Source: CAYQQK01 sp964420065 (GTDB lineage: Bacteria; Bacillota; Dethiobacteria; DTU022). From it: 41,435 nt of DNA. A program made the position numbers and the translations under genes. This document shows, in pieces, positions 8,567 to 16,468 of the stretch (position 1 is its first letter; each line of letters begins with the position of its first letter). Location of the stretch: positions 1 through 41,435 of the forward strand of contig CAYQQK010000017.1 of the NCBI GenBank assembly GCA_964420065.1, written 5' to 3'. The notes under the pieces were generated by a model. That model did not search any database. It saw only the letters and a list, made by a program, of their open reading frames with translations, and was not told where the DNA came from.

Positions 8567-8806
8567 CTAAAGATCACCATTTAAATATTTTTTAATATCC
8601 TCGGCAGAAAGAACCTTGCCCATAGCTCTTACTTGTTCATTAACTACTAGCGCAGGGGTTTTAATAACCCCGTATTCTATAATATCATCAATCTTTTCAA
8701 CCTTTTCAATCGATGCTATGATACCCATTTCGTTCACTGCCTGATGCGTATTTGCCATTAATTGCTTGCATTTTGCACAACCTGCCCCCAAGATCTTAAT
8801 AAGCAT
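8567..8806 (-). CDS. Thioredoxin-like small redox protein
   Basis: A 79-residue protein from ATG 8806, with AGGGAGG 7 bases upstream; GTG/ATG options further up would swallow that site. The motif GAGCAKCKQL carries the CxxC redox pair at the start of helix 1, the cis-Pro region is IKTPALVVNE, and the fold length fits the TIGR00412 redox-active disulfide family. It starts 13 bases after the permease stop, so the two form an operon. Pairs of this protein with DUF318 permeases are a known arrangement, linked to metalloid or organoarsenical handling. A 19-base piece of this gene (8652-8670) recurs at 14735-14753. Confidence 0.92.
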   Translation of the reverse strand: MLIKILGAGCAKCKQLMANTHQAVNEMGIIASIEKVEKIDDIIEYGVIKTPALVVNEQVRAMGKVLSAEDIKKYLNGDL

Positions 8807-8819
8807 TTTCCGTCCTCCC

Positions 8820-9854
8820 TTAACCATAAATTGTAATTCCGGCCAACATCCCGATGATCGCTGACAAAATAATTACCAAACCAAAATAGGTAAAGGCTTT
8901 TTTGACACCCATTAATTTGGAAATCACAATCATACTGGGCAGGCTCAGCGACGGCCCCGCCAGAAGCAGAGCTGTTGCCGGCCCTTTCAGCATCCCAATC
9001 GCCATGAAGCTGTTTACGATCGGAACCTCGGTCAAGGTGGCGAAATACATAAACGCGCCGAAAACAGAAGCTATCAGATTTGCTCCGTATGAATTATTCC
9101 CAACAAACTTTACCATGTATTCAGGCGGAACGACCGCTTCGATTACTCCGGCAAGAAACACTCCGACAATAAATAACGGAACGATTTTCTTTGCCAATTG
9201 AAAAGTTTCTTCGCCCCATTCGATTAGCTCCTCCTTCTTAAAATAGACAAGCAGTTCCGTGACAAGTCCTGCCACCAATATCCCGGAAATGATGGGATGC
9301 TTAACACCCGAAACAAGAATTGCAATCAACGTAACAAAAAATATTATATTCTGCCAGTTCCTTCGAGTGCTGCTGTCTTCTATGTTAAACATCGCTCCGT
9401 TGGCATCTACAACCTCGCTCCTGTTATAAAGCAGATACATGATAAAGCCGATGGTTAGAGCAAGAATGACGGCGCCGATAACCCTTACAAATCCTATATC
9501 AACGCTGATCATCGAAAATGTAAAGATGATAGCAAGAACATTAACAGCAGGCCCAGAGAAAAGAAACGTCACCGCAGGCCCAATTCCGGCTCCTTTTTTT
9601 CTAATGCTCGCAAATATGGGAAGTACGGAGCAGGAACAAACTGCCAGAATAGCGCCCGAAACGGCCGCTATGAGGTAGGAAACGCTTTTTTTTGTGTTGG
9701 GCCCGAAATACTTCATGACTGCACCCTGTGACATGAACTGTGAGATCGCGCCGGACAGGGAAAACGCAATTATCAGTGAGATGATACGCGTTATGGTAAA
9801 ATAACAGACCAGGGCCTGCCAGCCGGCTTGCAATACGTCAAGTGCAATATTCAC
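8820..9854 (-). CDS. DUF318/ArsP-type permease
   Basis: A 344-residue polytopic membrane protein, about eight hydrophobic segments, from GTG 9854 with AGGGGGAAC about 9 bases upstream. The signature AVCSCSVLPIFASIRKKGAG and the second half FATLTEVPIVNSFM with LLAGPSLSLPSM are typical of PF03773 permeases, a family that includes the ArsP trivalent organoarsenical exporter and SO_0444-type metal efflux proteins. The paired Cys in CSCS are likely substrate ligands. It is followed by the thioredoxin gene. Just upstream lies a broken Cys-rich frame (9867-10019), so the operon may have lost its first gene. No ArsR regulator is intact next to it. Confidence 0.9.
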   Translation of the reverse strand: MNIALDVLQAGWQALVCYFTITRIISLIIAFSLSGAISQFMSQGAVMKYFGPNTKKSVSYLIAAVSGAILAVCSCSVLPIFASIRKKGAGIGPAVTFLFSGPAVNVLAIIFTFSMISVDIGFVRVIGAVILALTIGFIMYLLYNRSEVVDANGAMFNIEDSSTRRNWQNIIFFVTLIAILVSGVKHPIISGILVAGLVTELLVYFKKEELIEWGEETFQLAKKIVPLFIVGVFLAGVIEAVVPPEYMVKFVGNNSYGANLIASVFGAFMYFATLTEVPIVNSFMAIGMLKGPATALLLAGPSLSLPSMIVISKLMGVKKAFTYFGLVIILSAIIGMLAGITIYG

Positions 9855-9866
9855 TTCATGTTCCCC

Positions 9867-10019
9867 CTACAAATTACGTTTGAGCCAAAATAAAGGAGTA
9901 AACGATCGCCTCCGCGGGACATTCTGACATTCCCTGCAGCCGTTAATACAACCGTCGGGGTTAATTGCATTATAACAATATCTTTTATATTCATCGAGTA
10001 AAGGATAAATTTTCCTACC
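9867..10019 (-). pseudogene. Vestigial Cys-rich (ferredoxin-like) gene fragment
   Basis: A minus-strand frame bounded by stops, with no start codon, reads RKIYPLLDEYKRYCYNA and then INPDGCINGCRECQN, after which it loses sense. In another frame the same DNA continues as CPAEAIVYSFILAQT and then TAA, directly before the permease ribosome site. Joined by a small frameshift these give a ferredoxin-like CxxxCxxC...CPAEAI ending. So I read it as the decayed 3' end of a Cys-rich iron-sulfur gene that once preceded the permease. A 38-base exact copy of its core (9932-9969) recurs at 14751-14788. Assignment as ferredoxin is inference. Confidence 0.5.
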
Positions 10020-10090
10020 CTAAGGCCGACTGGAGAGAGCAGACTTTGCTATTGTTGAATAGCTGAGTTGCACGATTTTCAAGTTGTCAC

Positions 10091-10969
10091 TTACCAACCT
10101 GCTTTTTGTATGGTTTTCAGCAATACCTTTGTCCAGGGCAAAGCATTGCGCCTCATATACTCACCGTGATGTCCGGGGAAAACAACGAAATCACACGAGA
10201 GCCTGTCGGCCATTATTTTTGCCGCCCGAGCATACCATGCATTTCTTTTGAGTCCGTATTGACCACATCCAATAAATATTTTAACTCCACTACTTTTGAG
10301 AGCGTCAAAATCCGGTCTGTATCCTGTAACAGGCAATAACTCATTAAATATCAATATGTCAGTCGCTTCTTTTGACGAAATATGTTCCACGCTACAGGTT
10401 GTTTCGTCCCGCCTCATATATCCAAGCACTTTCATGCTAGCCATCATTAAACGAATAGTCGGCAGTTCGACCCCAAAATAAAATTTCATCGCGCCCCGCA
10501 CCGCACCTTTTTGTTTTCCGAGATCGTAACAAGATTTGAAAAACTTTTTCCACTTTTCAGCCTCTGTAGCGGGAAGCACCGTCGGAATTGCTGCTTCGTG
10601 GATAATTGCGGCATGAACCGCCTCCGGATAAGCGGTGGCCAAATCAAGCGCGATAACCCCACCGCTACTGTTACCGACTACGATTGCGGACGTTTCCCCA
10701 GCAGCCTTTAATACCGCCATGGCATCTCGGCTTTGCTGCCGGATATCAAAATCATTTGGGAAGTTTTTTGTGCTTCGGGTGTTTGCGCGCCTGTCGTATG
10801 TAATAACCTTGTATTCATCAGCCAGAATGTAAGCTACAGGATAATAACCGTCTCCGTTACCGCCCCCGGGAGCAATAAATAAGATCGGCTTTCCCTCGCC
10901 GCGCACTTTGTAATAAAGCTCGTCCCCTTCTATCGACACTTTCCCATCGTAGAACGAAATGCTGCTCAT
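10091..10969 (-). CDS. Alpha/beta hydrolase
   Basis: A 292-residue hydrolase from ATG 10969 with GGAGAGGAG upstream. The fold is shown by the oxyanion strand LFIAPGGGNGDG, the nucleophile elbow GNSSGG (Ser101), an acid region around VKIFIGCG and the catalytic His in PGHHGEY near the C-terminus. No signal peptide, so cytoplasmic. It lies 144 bases downstream of the ABC permease genes on the same strand and may be read through from the TetR-controlled operon. Substrate unknown. A short minus-strand frame ending at 11008 in the gap between them looks like out-of-frame remnant sequence and is not called. Confidence 0.9.
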   Translation of the reverse strand: MSSISFYDGKVSIEGDELYYKVRGEGKPILFIAPGGGNGDGYYPVAYILADEYKVITYDRRANTRSTKNFPNDFDIRQQSRDAMAVLKAAGETSAIVVGNSSGGVIALDLATAYPEAVHAAIIHEAAIPTVLPATEAEKWKKFFKSCYDLGKQKGAVRGAMKFYFGVELPTIRLMMASMKVLGYMRRDETTCSVEHISSKEATDILIFNELLPVTGYRPDFDALKSSGVKIFIGCGQYGLKRNAWYARAAKIMADRLSCDFVVFPGHHGEYMRRNALPWTKVLLKTIQKAGW

Positions 10970-11113
10970 GCTAGGATCTCCTCTCCTTATTCCTTCACGT
11001 ATTATCCTTAAGAAGTTTCCATTTTTTTATAAGCGTTCCCATCTAGGGCCATGGTAGGAAATGTTCCCCTTGAAAGCAGATAAACCATATCAATGACAGC
11101 TGCTACTAATGCG

Positions 11114-11914
11114 CTAATTACGCAAATCGCGCCTTTGATACATGGAAAGCGTGAAATGACCTGATCCCGCGACAATGATAACGGTAAGAAGAACATAGAA
11201 TATATTAAACCCGTTTTCCACAAGAGGCGCTCCCTGGAAATAGAGGAAGGGCGTCAGAAAGCTCAGAAAATCGATCTTCCCTACAGTTTCTATAATTACC
11301 ATCAGGACATACGAGAGTAAAACGCAGAGAACCGATAGCGCAAGAGCCGTCTTATTACTTTTGCATCTTGCCGCAAGCAGCAAGCCCACCGACAAAAACA
11401 ACACCTGTATCAAAAACATAGCCAGCATGAGAAGCCCGATTTCACGCAAAATGCTTTCACCGTGCATCTGGGGAGTCAGCATCACGATGTTTGCTATGAC
11501 TGCGGTCAAAGCCATCGCCGCAACATACAGGACAGCCGCTATGATTTTACCTTTGATGATGGTTTTGCGGGGATAGGGCTTGGTGAAAATGAACTCCGCC
11601 GTTCTGTTGCGTTCTTCCTTGGCAATGATGGTTGTTCCCAAAACCGCCGCATGGGCAAAGGCTACAAGGGACCACCACATATTCAGCATGATATAATACC
11701 CCAGCGGCGTGGTGAACGGTATCGCTTCTGTTCCGCCCAAGATAATCAGCATAATGCGGGGCAGCGTTTCGAACAGGACCATGATAGTATCTCCCGACTC
11801 CACCACCACCGAATATTCCCCCGCGGCGATCGCACACATCCCAAGCATGGCCGCCGCCCAAATCAAAAACCCTTTGCGGTTATCCTTTAATTCTCTCAAT
11901 ATGATCGCTGTCAT
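11114..11914 (-). CDS. ABC-2 type transporter permease
   Basis: A 266-residue integral membrane protein with about six hydrophobic segments. The cytoplasmic loop KEERNRTAEFIFTKPYPRKT is the classic coupling loop of ABC-2 permeases of the bacitracin/antibiotic efflux kind, and the C-terminus FTLSMYQRRDLRN is typical. It starts 14 bases after the end of the other permease gene and forms a heterodimeric pair with it. Last of the core transporter genes (TetR, ATPase, permease, permease). Confidence 0.92.
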   Translation of the reverse strand: MTAIILRELKDNRKGFLIWAAAMLGMCAIAAGEYSVVVESGDTIMVLFETLPRIMLIILGGTEAIPFTTPLGYYIMLNMWWSLVAFAHAAVLGTTIIAKEERNRTAEFIFTKPYPRKTIIKGKIIAAVLYVAAMALTAVIANIVMLTPQMHGESILREIGLLMLAMFLIQVLFLSVGLLLAARCKSNKTALALSVLCVLLSYVLMVIIETVGKIDFLSFLTPFLYFQGAPLVENGFNIFYVLLTVIIVAGSGHFTLSMYQRRDLRN

Positions 11915-11928
11915 TGATCTTCCCCCCT

Positions 11929-12723
11929 TTACAGAACCATTTTCATGTCTTTTTTTATAAAGATCCCATAGCCTGCAATCAAAAAGATCGTGAGCAGGAC
12001 AGAGTATAAAAGCAGGTATCCTATTTCATAGCCGCCCGATGCCTGGATGACGTTAACGTCAAAATATTTGAAGGGCGAAAATAATCTTGCCGTCTCGCTT
12101 TGTACCACGCTGGAATACATGCCAATGACATAAAGCCCAAAGGAGATGCCGAGTGCAAAGGGCAGGGTCGAGCCAATCCTTGATAATATCCCCCCTATTG
12201 CCATGCCCAGCAGCAGAAAGAACAGCTGCATGAGAGGAAACAGCAGATAGAGCTGAAAAAATATTGCAAATGAAAAGACCTGCCCCGGCACTGCCCCAAC
12301 CGCCCACCATGACGCCGCAAAATAGCACACGGAGGTAATCAGCAGACAGCAGCATGCCGCCATCAGTTTCGACAGATAAACGCGCTTTCTTGTGTAAGGC
12401 TTAGGTATCAGAAAATCGGCGGTATTCTGCATATGCTCCTTGGTGATGATGGAAAGCCCCAGATTCATCGCCTGTATCGCCCCTGCCAACAGCACAAAGC
12501 TGCTGTAAACGGCATAGACGCCCATGCCGGTGAAAAATGTGTCGAGGTTTACCCCCATCGCCTCCATAAAAGCGTTGCCTTCCAGCAGCGCCGACATGGA
12601 GGCCGGATCTTCCGTATACGCGGCAGCCATCAGCAGCAGCGCGAGGATTGCGGCGGCAACCCCGATGGACCAAGCGATCACCGAGCTTTTGTATTGCTTC
12701 ATTTCAAAACAAAAGATACCCAT
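11929..12723 (-). CDS. ABC-2 type transporter permease
   Basis: A 264-residue membrane protein with six predicted segments. The first cytoplasmic loop, KEHMQNTADFLIPKPYTRKR, has the same coupling loop as its partner but only distant similarity elsewhere. It ends FIKKDMKMVL. It begins 13 bases downstream of the ATPase gene. Together with the ATPase and second permease it should form a small-molecule or lipid exporter, perhaps for a drug or antimicrobial peptide; the substrate cannot be read from sequence. Confidence 0.92.
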   Translation of the reverse strand: MGIFCFEMKQYKSSVIAWSIGVAAAILALLLMAAAYTEDPASMSALLEGNAFMEAMGVNLDTFFTGMGVYAVYSSFVLLAGAIQAMNLGLSIITKEHMQNTADFLIPKPYTRKRVYLSKLMAACCCLLITSVCYFAASWWAVGAVPGQVFSFAIFFQLYLLFPLMQLFFLLLGMAIGGILSRIGSTLPFALGISFGLYVIGMYSSVVQSETARLFSPFKYFDVNVIQASGGYEIGYLLLYSVLLTIFLIAGYGIFIKKDMKMVL

Positions 12724-12736
12724 TAGCTCCCCTCCT

Positions 12737-13621
12737 TTACTGGTAGTAATGCATGAATATTTCTTCCAAAGACGGTTCCTCGATCAAAATATCAGTTGCC
12801 TGTAACGGTTGAATGGCATCGATCAAGCGGCTGACGCTGCCTTTATACATAAAGCTGATCTCTCCGCTGTGTTGCTGCTTGTATTCCGTGATGCCGTCCA
12901 AATGAAAATGCTGTTTTGCAACGGCGACCTCCGCCATAAGCTGGACTTTTTTGTACGCATCAGCACGCAGCTCATGGACATTTTGCAGGCTGATCAGCTT
13001 TCCTTCTTTGAGGATGGCGATGCGGTTGCACATCTTTTGCACCTCGCTTAAGATATGAGAAGAAAACAATATGGTGGCGCCTTTCTTGTTTTCCTCCCGG
13101 ATAATCTCAAAAAAGGTTTGCTGCATCAGAGGATCAAGGCCGCTCGTGGGCTCATCGAGTATAATCAGCTTGGGAGAATGGAGCAGCCCCGCGACGATCC
13201 CCACCTTTTTCTTGTTGCCAAAAGAGAGGTCGCGGATTTTACGGCCGGTGTCGAGCTTCAGCCTTTCGCTGAGCTCCGCGATTCGTTTGGAGCAATCCTT
13301 GCGGTACAGCGCCGCGGCGTAGTTAAGCAAATCCTTGACCGTCATGCCCTCGTAGAAAAATGTTTCGGACGGAAGATAGCCCACATCCCGGGCAATGGTC
13401 GGCGCTTCCTTGATACAGTCCTTCCCGAAGATGGCGGCGCTTCCCGAAGTGGGGTAAATAAGGGCCAGCAGAGTGCGGATGGTGGTGGACTTCCCAGCTC
13501 CGTTTGGGCCGATGAAACCAAAGATTTCACCTTCCGCAACCGAAAAGCTCACATCCTCGATACCTCTGTGTTTCCCGTAATATTTTGACAGATGATTGAT
13601 TTCAATAACTGGATTACTCAT
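12737..13621 (-). CDS. ABC transporter ATP-binding protein
   Basis: A 294-residue ATPase. Walker A GPNGAGKST (38-46), signature LSFGNKKKVGI (the LSGGQ equivalent, divergent as in many ABC-2 drug exporters), Walker B LIILDEPTSGLD, and switch His in SSHILSEVQ. The C-terminal about 80 residues are the usual extension of antibiotic-efflux type ATPases. Spacing is 21 bases after the TetR gene and 13 bases before the permease gene, a tight operon. Confidence 0.96.
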   Translation of the reverse strand: MSNPVIEINHLSKYYGKHRGIEDVSFSVAEGEIFGFIGPNGAGKSTTIRTLLALIYPTSGSAAIFGKDCIKEAPTIARDVGYLPSETFFYEGMTVKDLLNYAAALYRKDCSKRIAELSERLKLDTGRKIRDLSFGNKKKVGIVAGLLHSPKLIILDEPTSGLDPLMQQTFFEIIREENKKGATILFSSHILSEVQKMCNRIAILKEGKLISLQNVHELRADAYKKVQLMAEVAVAKQHFHLDGITEYKQQHSGEISFMYKGSVSRLIDAIQPLQATDILIEEPSLEEIFMHYYQ

Positions 13622-13642
13622 AATTGATCCGCCTTTCTTTGA

Positions 13643-14311
13643 TTATTTGTAAAGCAGCTTGCGAAGGAGCTTAAGATAACCCTCCAGGTCTTTCATGTAT
13701 TGGTCATAATGGGGTTTGTATTCTTCGATGTCATTGCCGTCAGCGCGCAAATTTTCGACAAAACCGTTCATCGTCCATAAAATAATATGTTGTGCTTGTT
13801 GGGCATCAATGTCCGCTTTGAACAATGACTTGTCGGCGTTTTTCATGATTCGATTCAAAAGCCTACTGGACGCTAAATCCGGCACATCTTGAGGCAGACC
13901 CTCAGGGAAAACCTCACGCAATGAAAAAGCCGCTTTCGTCAAAAACTCTATGACGGCCGGATGTTCAAAACTTAAATCCACCTTCATCTTTGATGTGCGC
14001 CAAATGTTTTCCAGGCAGTCATTATTCTCCAAGAGAACTGTTTCGTACTTTGCGTCAATAATATTGAGAGCGTACTTAAGAAGAAACAAAAACAATCCTT
14101 TTTTTGAGCCGAAATAGTGAAACAGCAGTCCTTTGGATATCCCGGCTTGCTTTACAATTTCATCTGTATTGGCATATGCGTAGCCTTTGGCAAACTCTTT
14201 TAAGGCTTCTGTGATAACCCGTTCACGCTTCTCGGCCTCCATCGTTATGATTTTGTGGTCATTGAGGTCATATTCGCAGATAAATTCAGTATCGTTGCTC
14301 TTGCGAGCCAT
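13643..14311 (-). CDS. TetR-family transcriptional regulator
   Basis: A 222-residue repressor from ATG 14311 with GGAGGTGAG about 6 bases upstream. The DNA-binding helix-turn-helix is at about 30-75 (ITEALKEFAKGYAYANTDEI, then AGISKGLLFHYFGSKKGLFL). The all-helical ligand domain fills the rest. The first about 25 residues before the TetR domain are an unusual acidic extension. It is the first gene of the exporter operon, and two matching palindromes flank its -10 region, so it probably represses itself and the transporter until the transporter's substrate or a related ligand binds. Confidence 0.95.
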   Translation of the reverse strand: MARKSNDTEFICEYDLNDHKIITMEAEKRERVITEALKEFAKGYAYANTDEIVKQAGISKGLLFHYFGSKKGLFLFLLKYALNIIDAKYETVLLENNDCLENIWRTSKMKVDLSFEHPAVIEFLTKAAFSLREVFPEGLPQDVPDLASSRLLNRIMKNADKSLFKADIDAQQAQHIILWTMNGFVENLRADGNDIEEYKPHYDQYMKDLEGYLKLLRKLLYK

Positions 14312-14340
14312 TACAACTCACCTCCATTTTAAAAATATCA

Positions 14341-14395
14341 TTGACTTTGAAGTCAAGAATGATTATAGCATGACATCGATTGACTTATTAGTCAA
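14341..14395 (-). promoter_or_regulatory. Two TetR operators around the exporter promoter
   Basis: Site 1 (14341-14356) is TTGACTTTGAAGTCAA and site 2 (14380-14395) is TTGACTTATTAGTCAA; both fit TTGACT-N4-AGTCAA and their centres are 39 bases apart. Between them on the minus strand lies TATAAT (14362-14367), so site 1 covers the expected transcription start and site 2 the -35 area. A well-spaced -35 hexamer is not clear. The sites lie 30 to 84 bases before the TetR start codon. Confidence 0.75.
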
Positions 14396-15062
14396 TAGCC
14401 TGACAGAAGAAATGTGTAAAAATGCACCCCCCCAAATAAAAAATGCACCCCGACCGAAACTTTGAAAAGGGGGTGCGCAATTGCATGAATGATTCATATT
14501 TCCGGCCAAAACACCGTCTCTCAAAAGATAAACTTTGCCCATAAACAATGAAAAAGCCCAGCAATGCCGGACTTTTTAACGAGTCATAATTGATACGCTA
14601 AGGTTCAACCATCGCTTTCCCCTTACCGCTGGAGCTACGGCCTGAACGATGATCGCCTGCCGTTCCCGTTCGGCGGTGGCTTGGCCGGTCACATTGCGCA
14701 AGGTGGTTTGGGCCAGTTGCGCAGTGGCGTAAGTGCAGGGGTTTTAATAACCCTGCAGCCGTTAATACAACCGTCGGGGTTAATTGCAATAGCAAGTAAA
14801 ATAAGAATGCGTAATCTAGTTTCATCTGAAACGCCCCACGTGTGGCGAGGCCGAGAAACAGTTCCGAACTCAGAACCGATAAAAATGGCGGCTTGTTTCC
14901 TGCTGCACTCCGGCAACTTTCAGGTATTCCAAGGTTATGGACAAAAACTCGCCCCTAACCTGCTTCTGAGTTATATACGCCATCGATCAGCTCATCGTTT
15001 TCGTCCACGCCAAAACCGCTCGCCGCTCGCCACTCCTCTTTTGCCTTAAAACATGACTTCCC
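14396..15062 (-). pseudogene. Gene-free stretch containing a mosaic of gene fragments
   Basis: No intact gene. On the minus strand, 14605-14737 reads YATAQLAQTTLRNVTGQ followed by AERERQAIIVQA, two stomatin/slipin segments that are normally far apart, here joined. Adjoining it, in another frame, 14731-14751 reads VIKTPAL (19 bases identical to the thioredoxin gene at 8652-8670). This continues into INPDGCINGC (38 bases identical to 9932-9969) and then, at about 14790-14830, SDETRLRILILLA, which looks like an ArsR helix. So at least four sources are fused at short overlaps. Also seen: TGCACCCC direct repeats with an inverted copy (14420-14480). The rest (14830-15062) shows nothing recognisable. 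Confidence 0.5.
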
Positions 15063-15461
15063 CTAGCCGCGGATGGGGCGCGGACGGCTCTCCCATTCTG
15101 TTAGCTCCGGGGACCAGGATCCCGCCCACTCTTTTTCCTCTTCATGCTCCGGATGTTCTGGATCAAGCATTTTTTCACGAAATTCTATGTAGCCCCCAGT
15201 GCCGCCCACATCTTCCGGTGGGGTTTGCCCTTTCGCCTCAAGAAGGTATGGTGATTCTTGATCGTAATCCTCAATTGTCCGCACCAACTCAATTTTGTGT
15301 TCCCAGTGATCGCCAAAATCATAAGTGTAAAGAACGTATTTATATTTCGGCAGGTATTCTGACCTTTTGGTCGATATTTCGTAGACTCGTTGAGCGGAAA
15401 CTTGTTGACAACCATGGTCAACTCTGTTCCTGAAACCATATTTGCACGACGGCATTCTCAT
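15063..15461 (-). pseudogene. pRiA4b ORF-3-like protein, N-terminally truncated
   Basis: The coherent part, starting about 30 residues into the frame, reads YKYVLYTYDFGDHWEHKIEL, followed by an acidic stretch with PPEDVGGTGGYIEF. That is the C-terminal half of the plasmid pRiA4b ORF-3 family (PF07929), whose full length is about 170-200 residues. The first about 30 residues (basic and Cys-containing) do not fit, and there is no ribosome site at the only ATG (15461). I therefore call it a truncated remnant. The family is often linked to mobile elements, which fits the scrambled surroundings. Confidence 0.7.
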
Positions 15462-15787
15462 GCAGAACCAAAAAAATAAGCACCCGCTACCTGCGTATAG
15501 TTTTTCAGTACGGGAACAACCCTATTTCGGATCTGTCGCGCCCCAACCCCTTCCGGATCTCCCAACTGGATGGCCCCAAGTTTAAATGTTGTGCAAATTA
15601 TATCATAACTGTTTTCGCTTACAACCGATCTCGTCCGGAATACCGGAGTACAACCAACCTACAGAAACTTTACACTCACCATATACTTCTCCGGTCTTGC
15701 CTGCATTGAAATTTTCCGTTATTGTAATAGTTGGGGAATGTTTAATGCCGCTATTAAGTAAGATCTGAGCCCACAAAGGGGCTGGGA
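15462..15787. other. Stretch without a recognised gene
   Basis: Three hundred and twenty-six bases. Short open frames exist on both strands over about 15590-15800 but none has a ribosome site or a recognisable motif. It may hold the promoter of the PII-like/DUF1538 operon; no strong hexamers were found. Confidence 0.4.
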
Positions 15788-16468
15788 GTGAACAATATCG
15801 GGTCATTGTTGTTTGTTATTGTCAACCGGGGCCGGGCGAATGCCGTCTTACAAAAGGCTCGGGAATGGGGCGCAACGGAAGGCACCATCGTTTTAGGAGA
15901 AGGCACGGTGCAGTCCAAGGTGCTGGAAATGCTCGGCCTGGTTGAAATACACAAAGAAATTGTGATGATCCCTTCCTCAAATATACTCTGTGGGCAATTG
16001 CACAAAATGCTAAGTAAAGAATTTACGCTCCACCGGAGAAACAGAGGGGTCGCCTTCACCATACCATTCAAACGGCAACAGTTACAAAGCGATAAGCCGG
16101 AACAACAACAGATCCCCCCGGAGGAGGTTGAATCCCCGCATGATTGCATTATAACCATCGTGGACAAGGGGCAGGGCGGAGCATGTGTCAAGGCGGCCAG
16201 GGCCGCAGGCGCCAAGGGGGGAACATTAATTCGCGGTCGCGGGGCCGGCGTCCCCAAAAATTTATATTTCCCTTTGGTTCTAGAACCCCAAAAAGATATC
16301 GTCATCATTATCGCCCCAAAAGATAAAACCCCCCTGATCCGGCAAAGAATATTTTCTGATCTGAAGCTGGATAAGATCGGCAACGGCATCATCTTTACCC
16401 TTCCGGTGAGCCGAGTGAACGGACTTTTTGAAAACAGGTCTGCCGAGAGCAGGGGAGAAAAAGTATGA
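15788..16468 (+). CDS. Tandem PII-like signalling protein
   Basis: A 226-residue protein from GTG 15788, with GGGGC/GGGAG-type purines just upstream. It contains two homologous PII-like ferredoxin-fold domains: about 5-98 (VNRGRANAVLQKAREWGATE, GTIVLGEGT, KEIVMIPS) and about 118-212 (DKGQGGACVKAARAAGAKGG, RGRGAG, KDIVIIIAP). Canonical GlnB T-loop residues are absent, so it is a PII-like protein and not GlnB/GlnK. Its stop overlaps the start of the DUF1538 gene (ATGA at 16465-16468). It should bind a nucleotide or small metabolite and control the membrane partner (inference from context). Confidence 0.88.
   Translation: MNNIGSLLFVIVNRGRANAVLQKAREWGATEGTIVLGEGTVQSKVLEMLGLVEIHKEIVMIPSSNILCGQLHKMLSKEFTLHRRNRGVAFTIPFKRQQLQSDKPEQQQIPPEEVESPHDCIITIVDKGQGGACVKAARAAGAKGGTLIRGRGAGVPKNLYFPLVLEPQKDIVIIIAPKDKTPLIRQRIFSDLKLDKIGNGIIFTLPVSRVNGLFENRSAESRGEKV

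Noticed and set aside
13055..13588. 177-codon plus-strand frame opposite the ABC ATPase
   Set aside because: Antisense to Walker A/B-bearing gene; composition reflects the codon use of the real gene.
14396..14490. Repeated TGCACCCC with an inverted copy as an insertion-sequence end
   Set aside because: No matching second end, target duplication or transposase gene was found.
14551..14577. Possible hairpin terminator with A-run and T-run near the TetR promoter
   Set aside because: Two mismatches in the inner stem leave only a weak structure, and no gene ends nearby that would need it.
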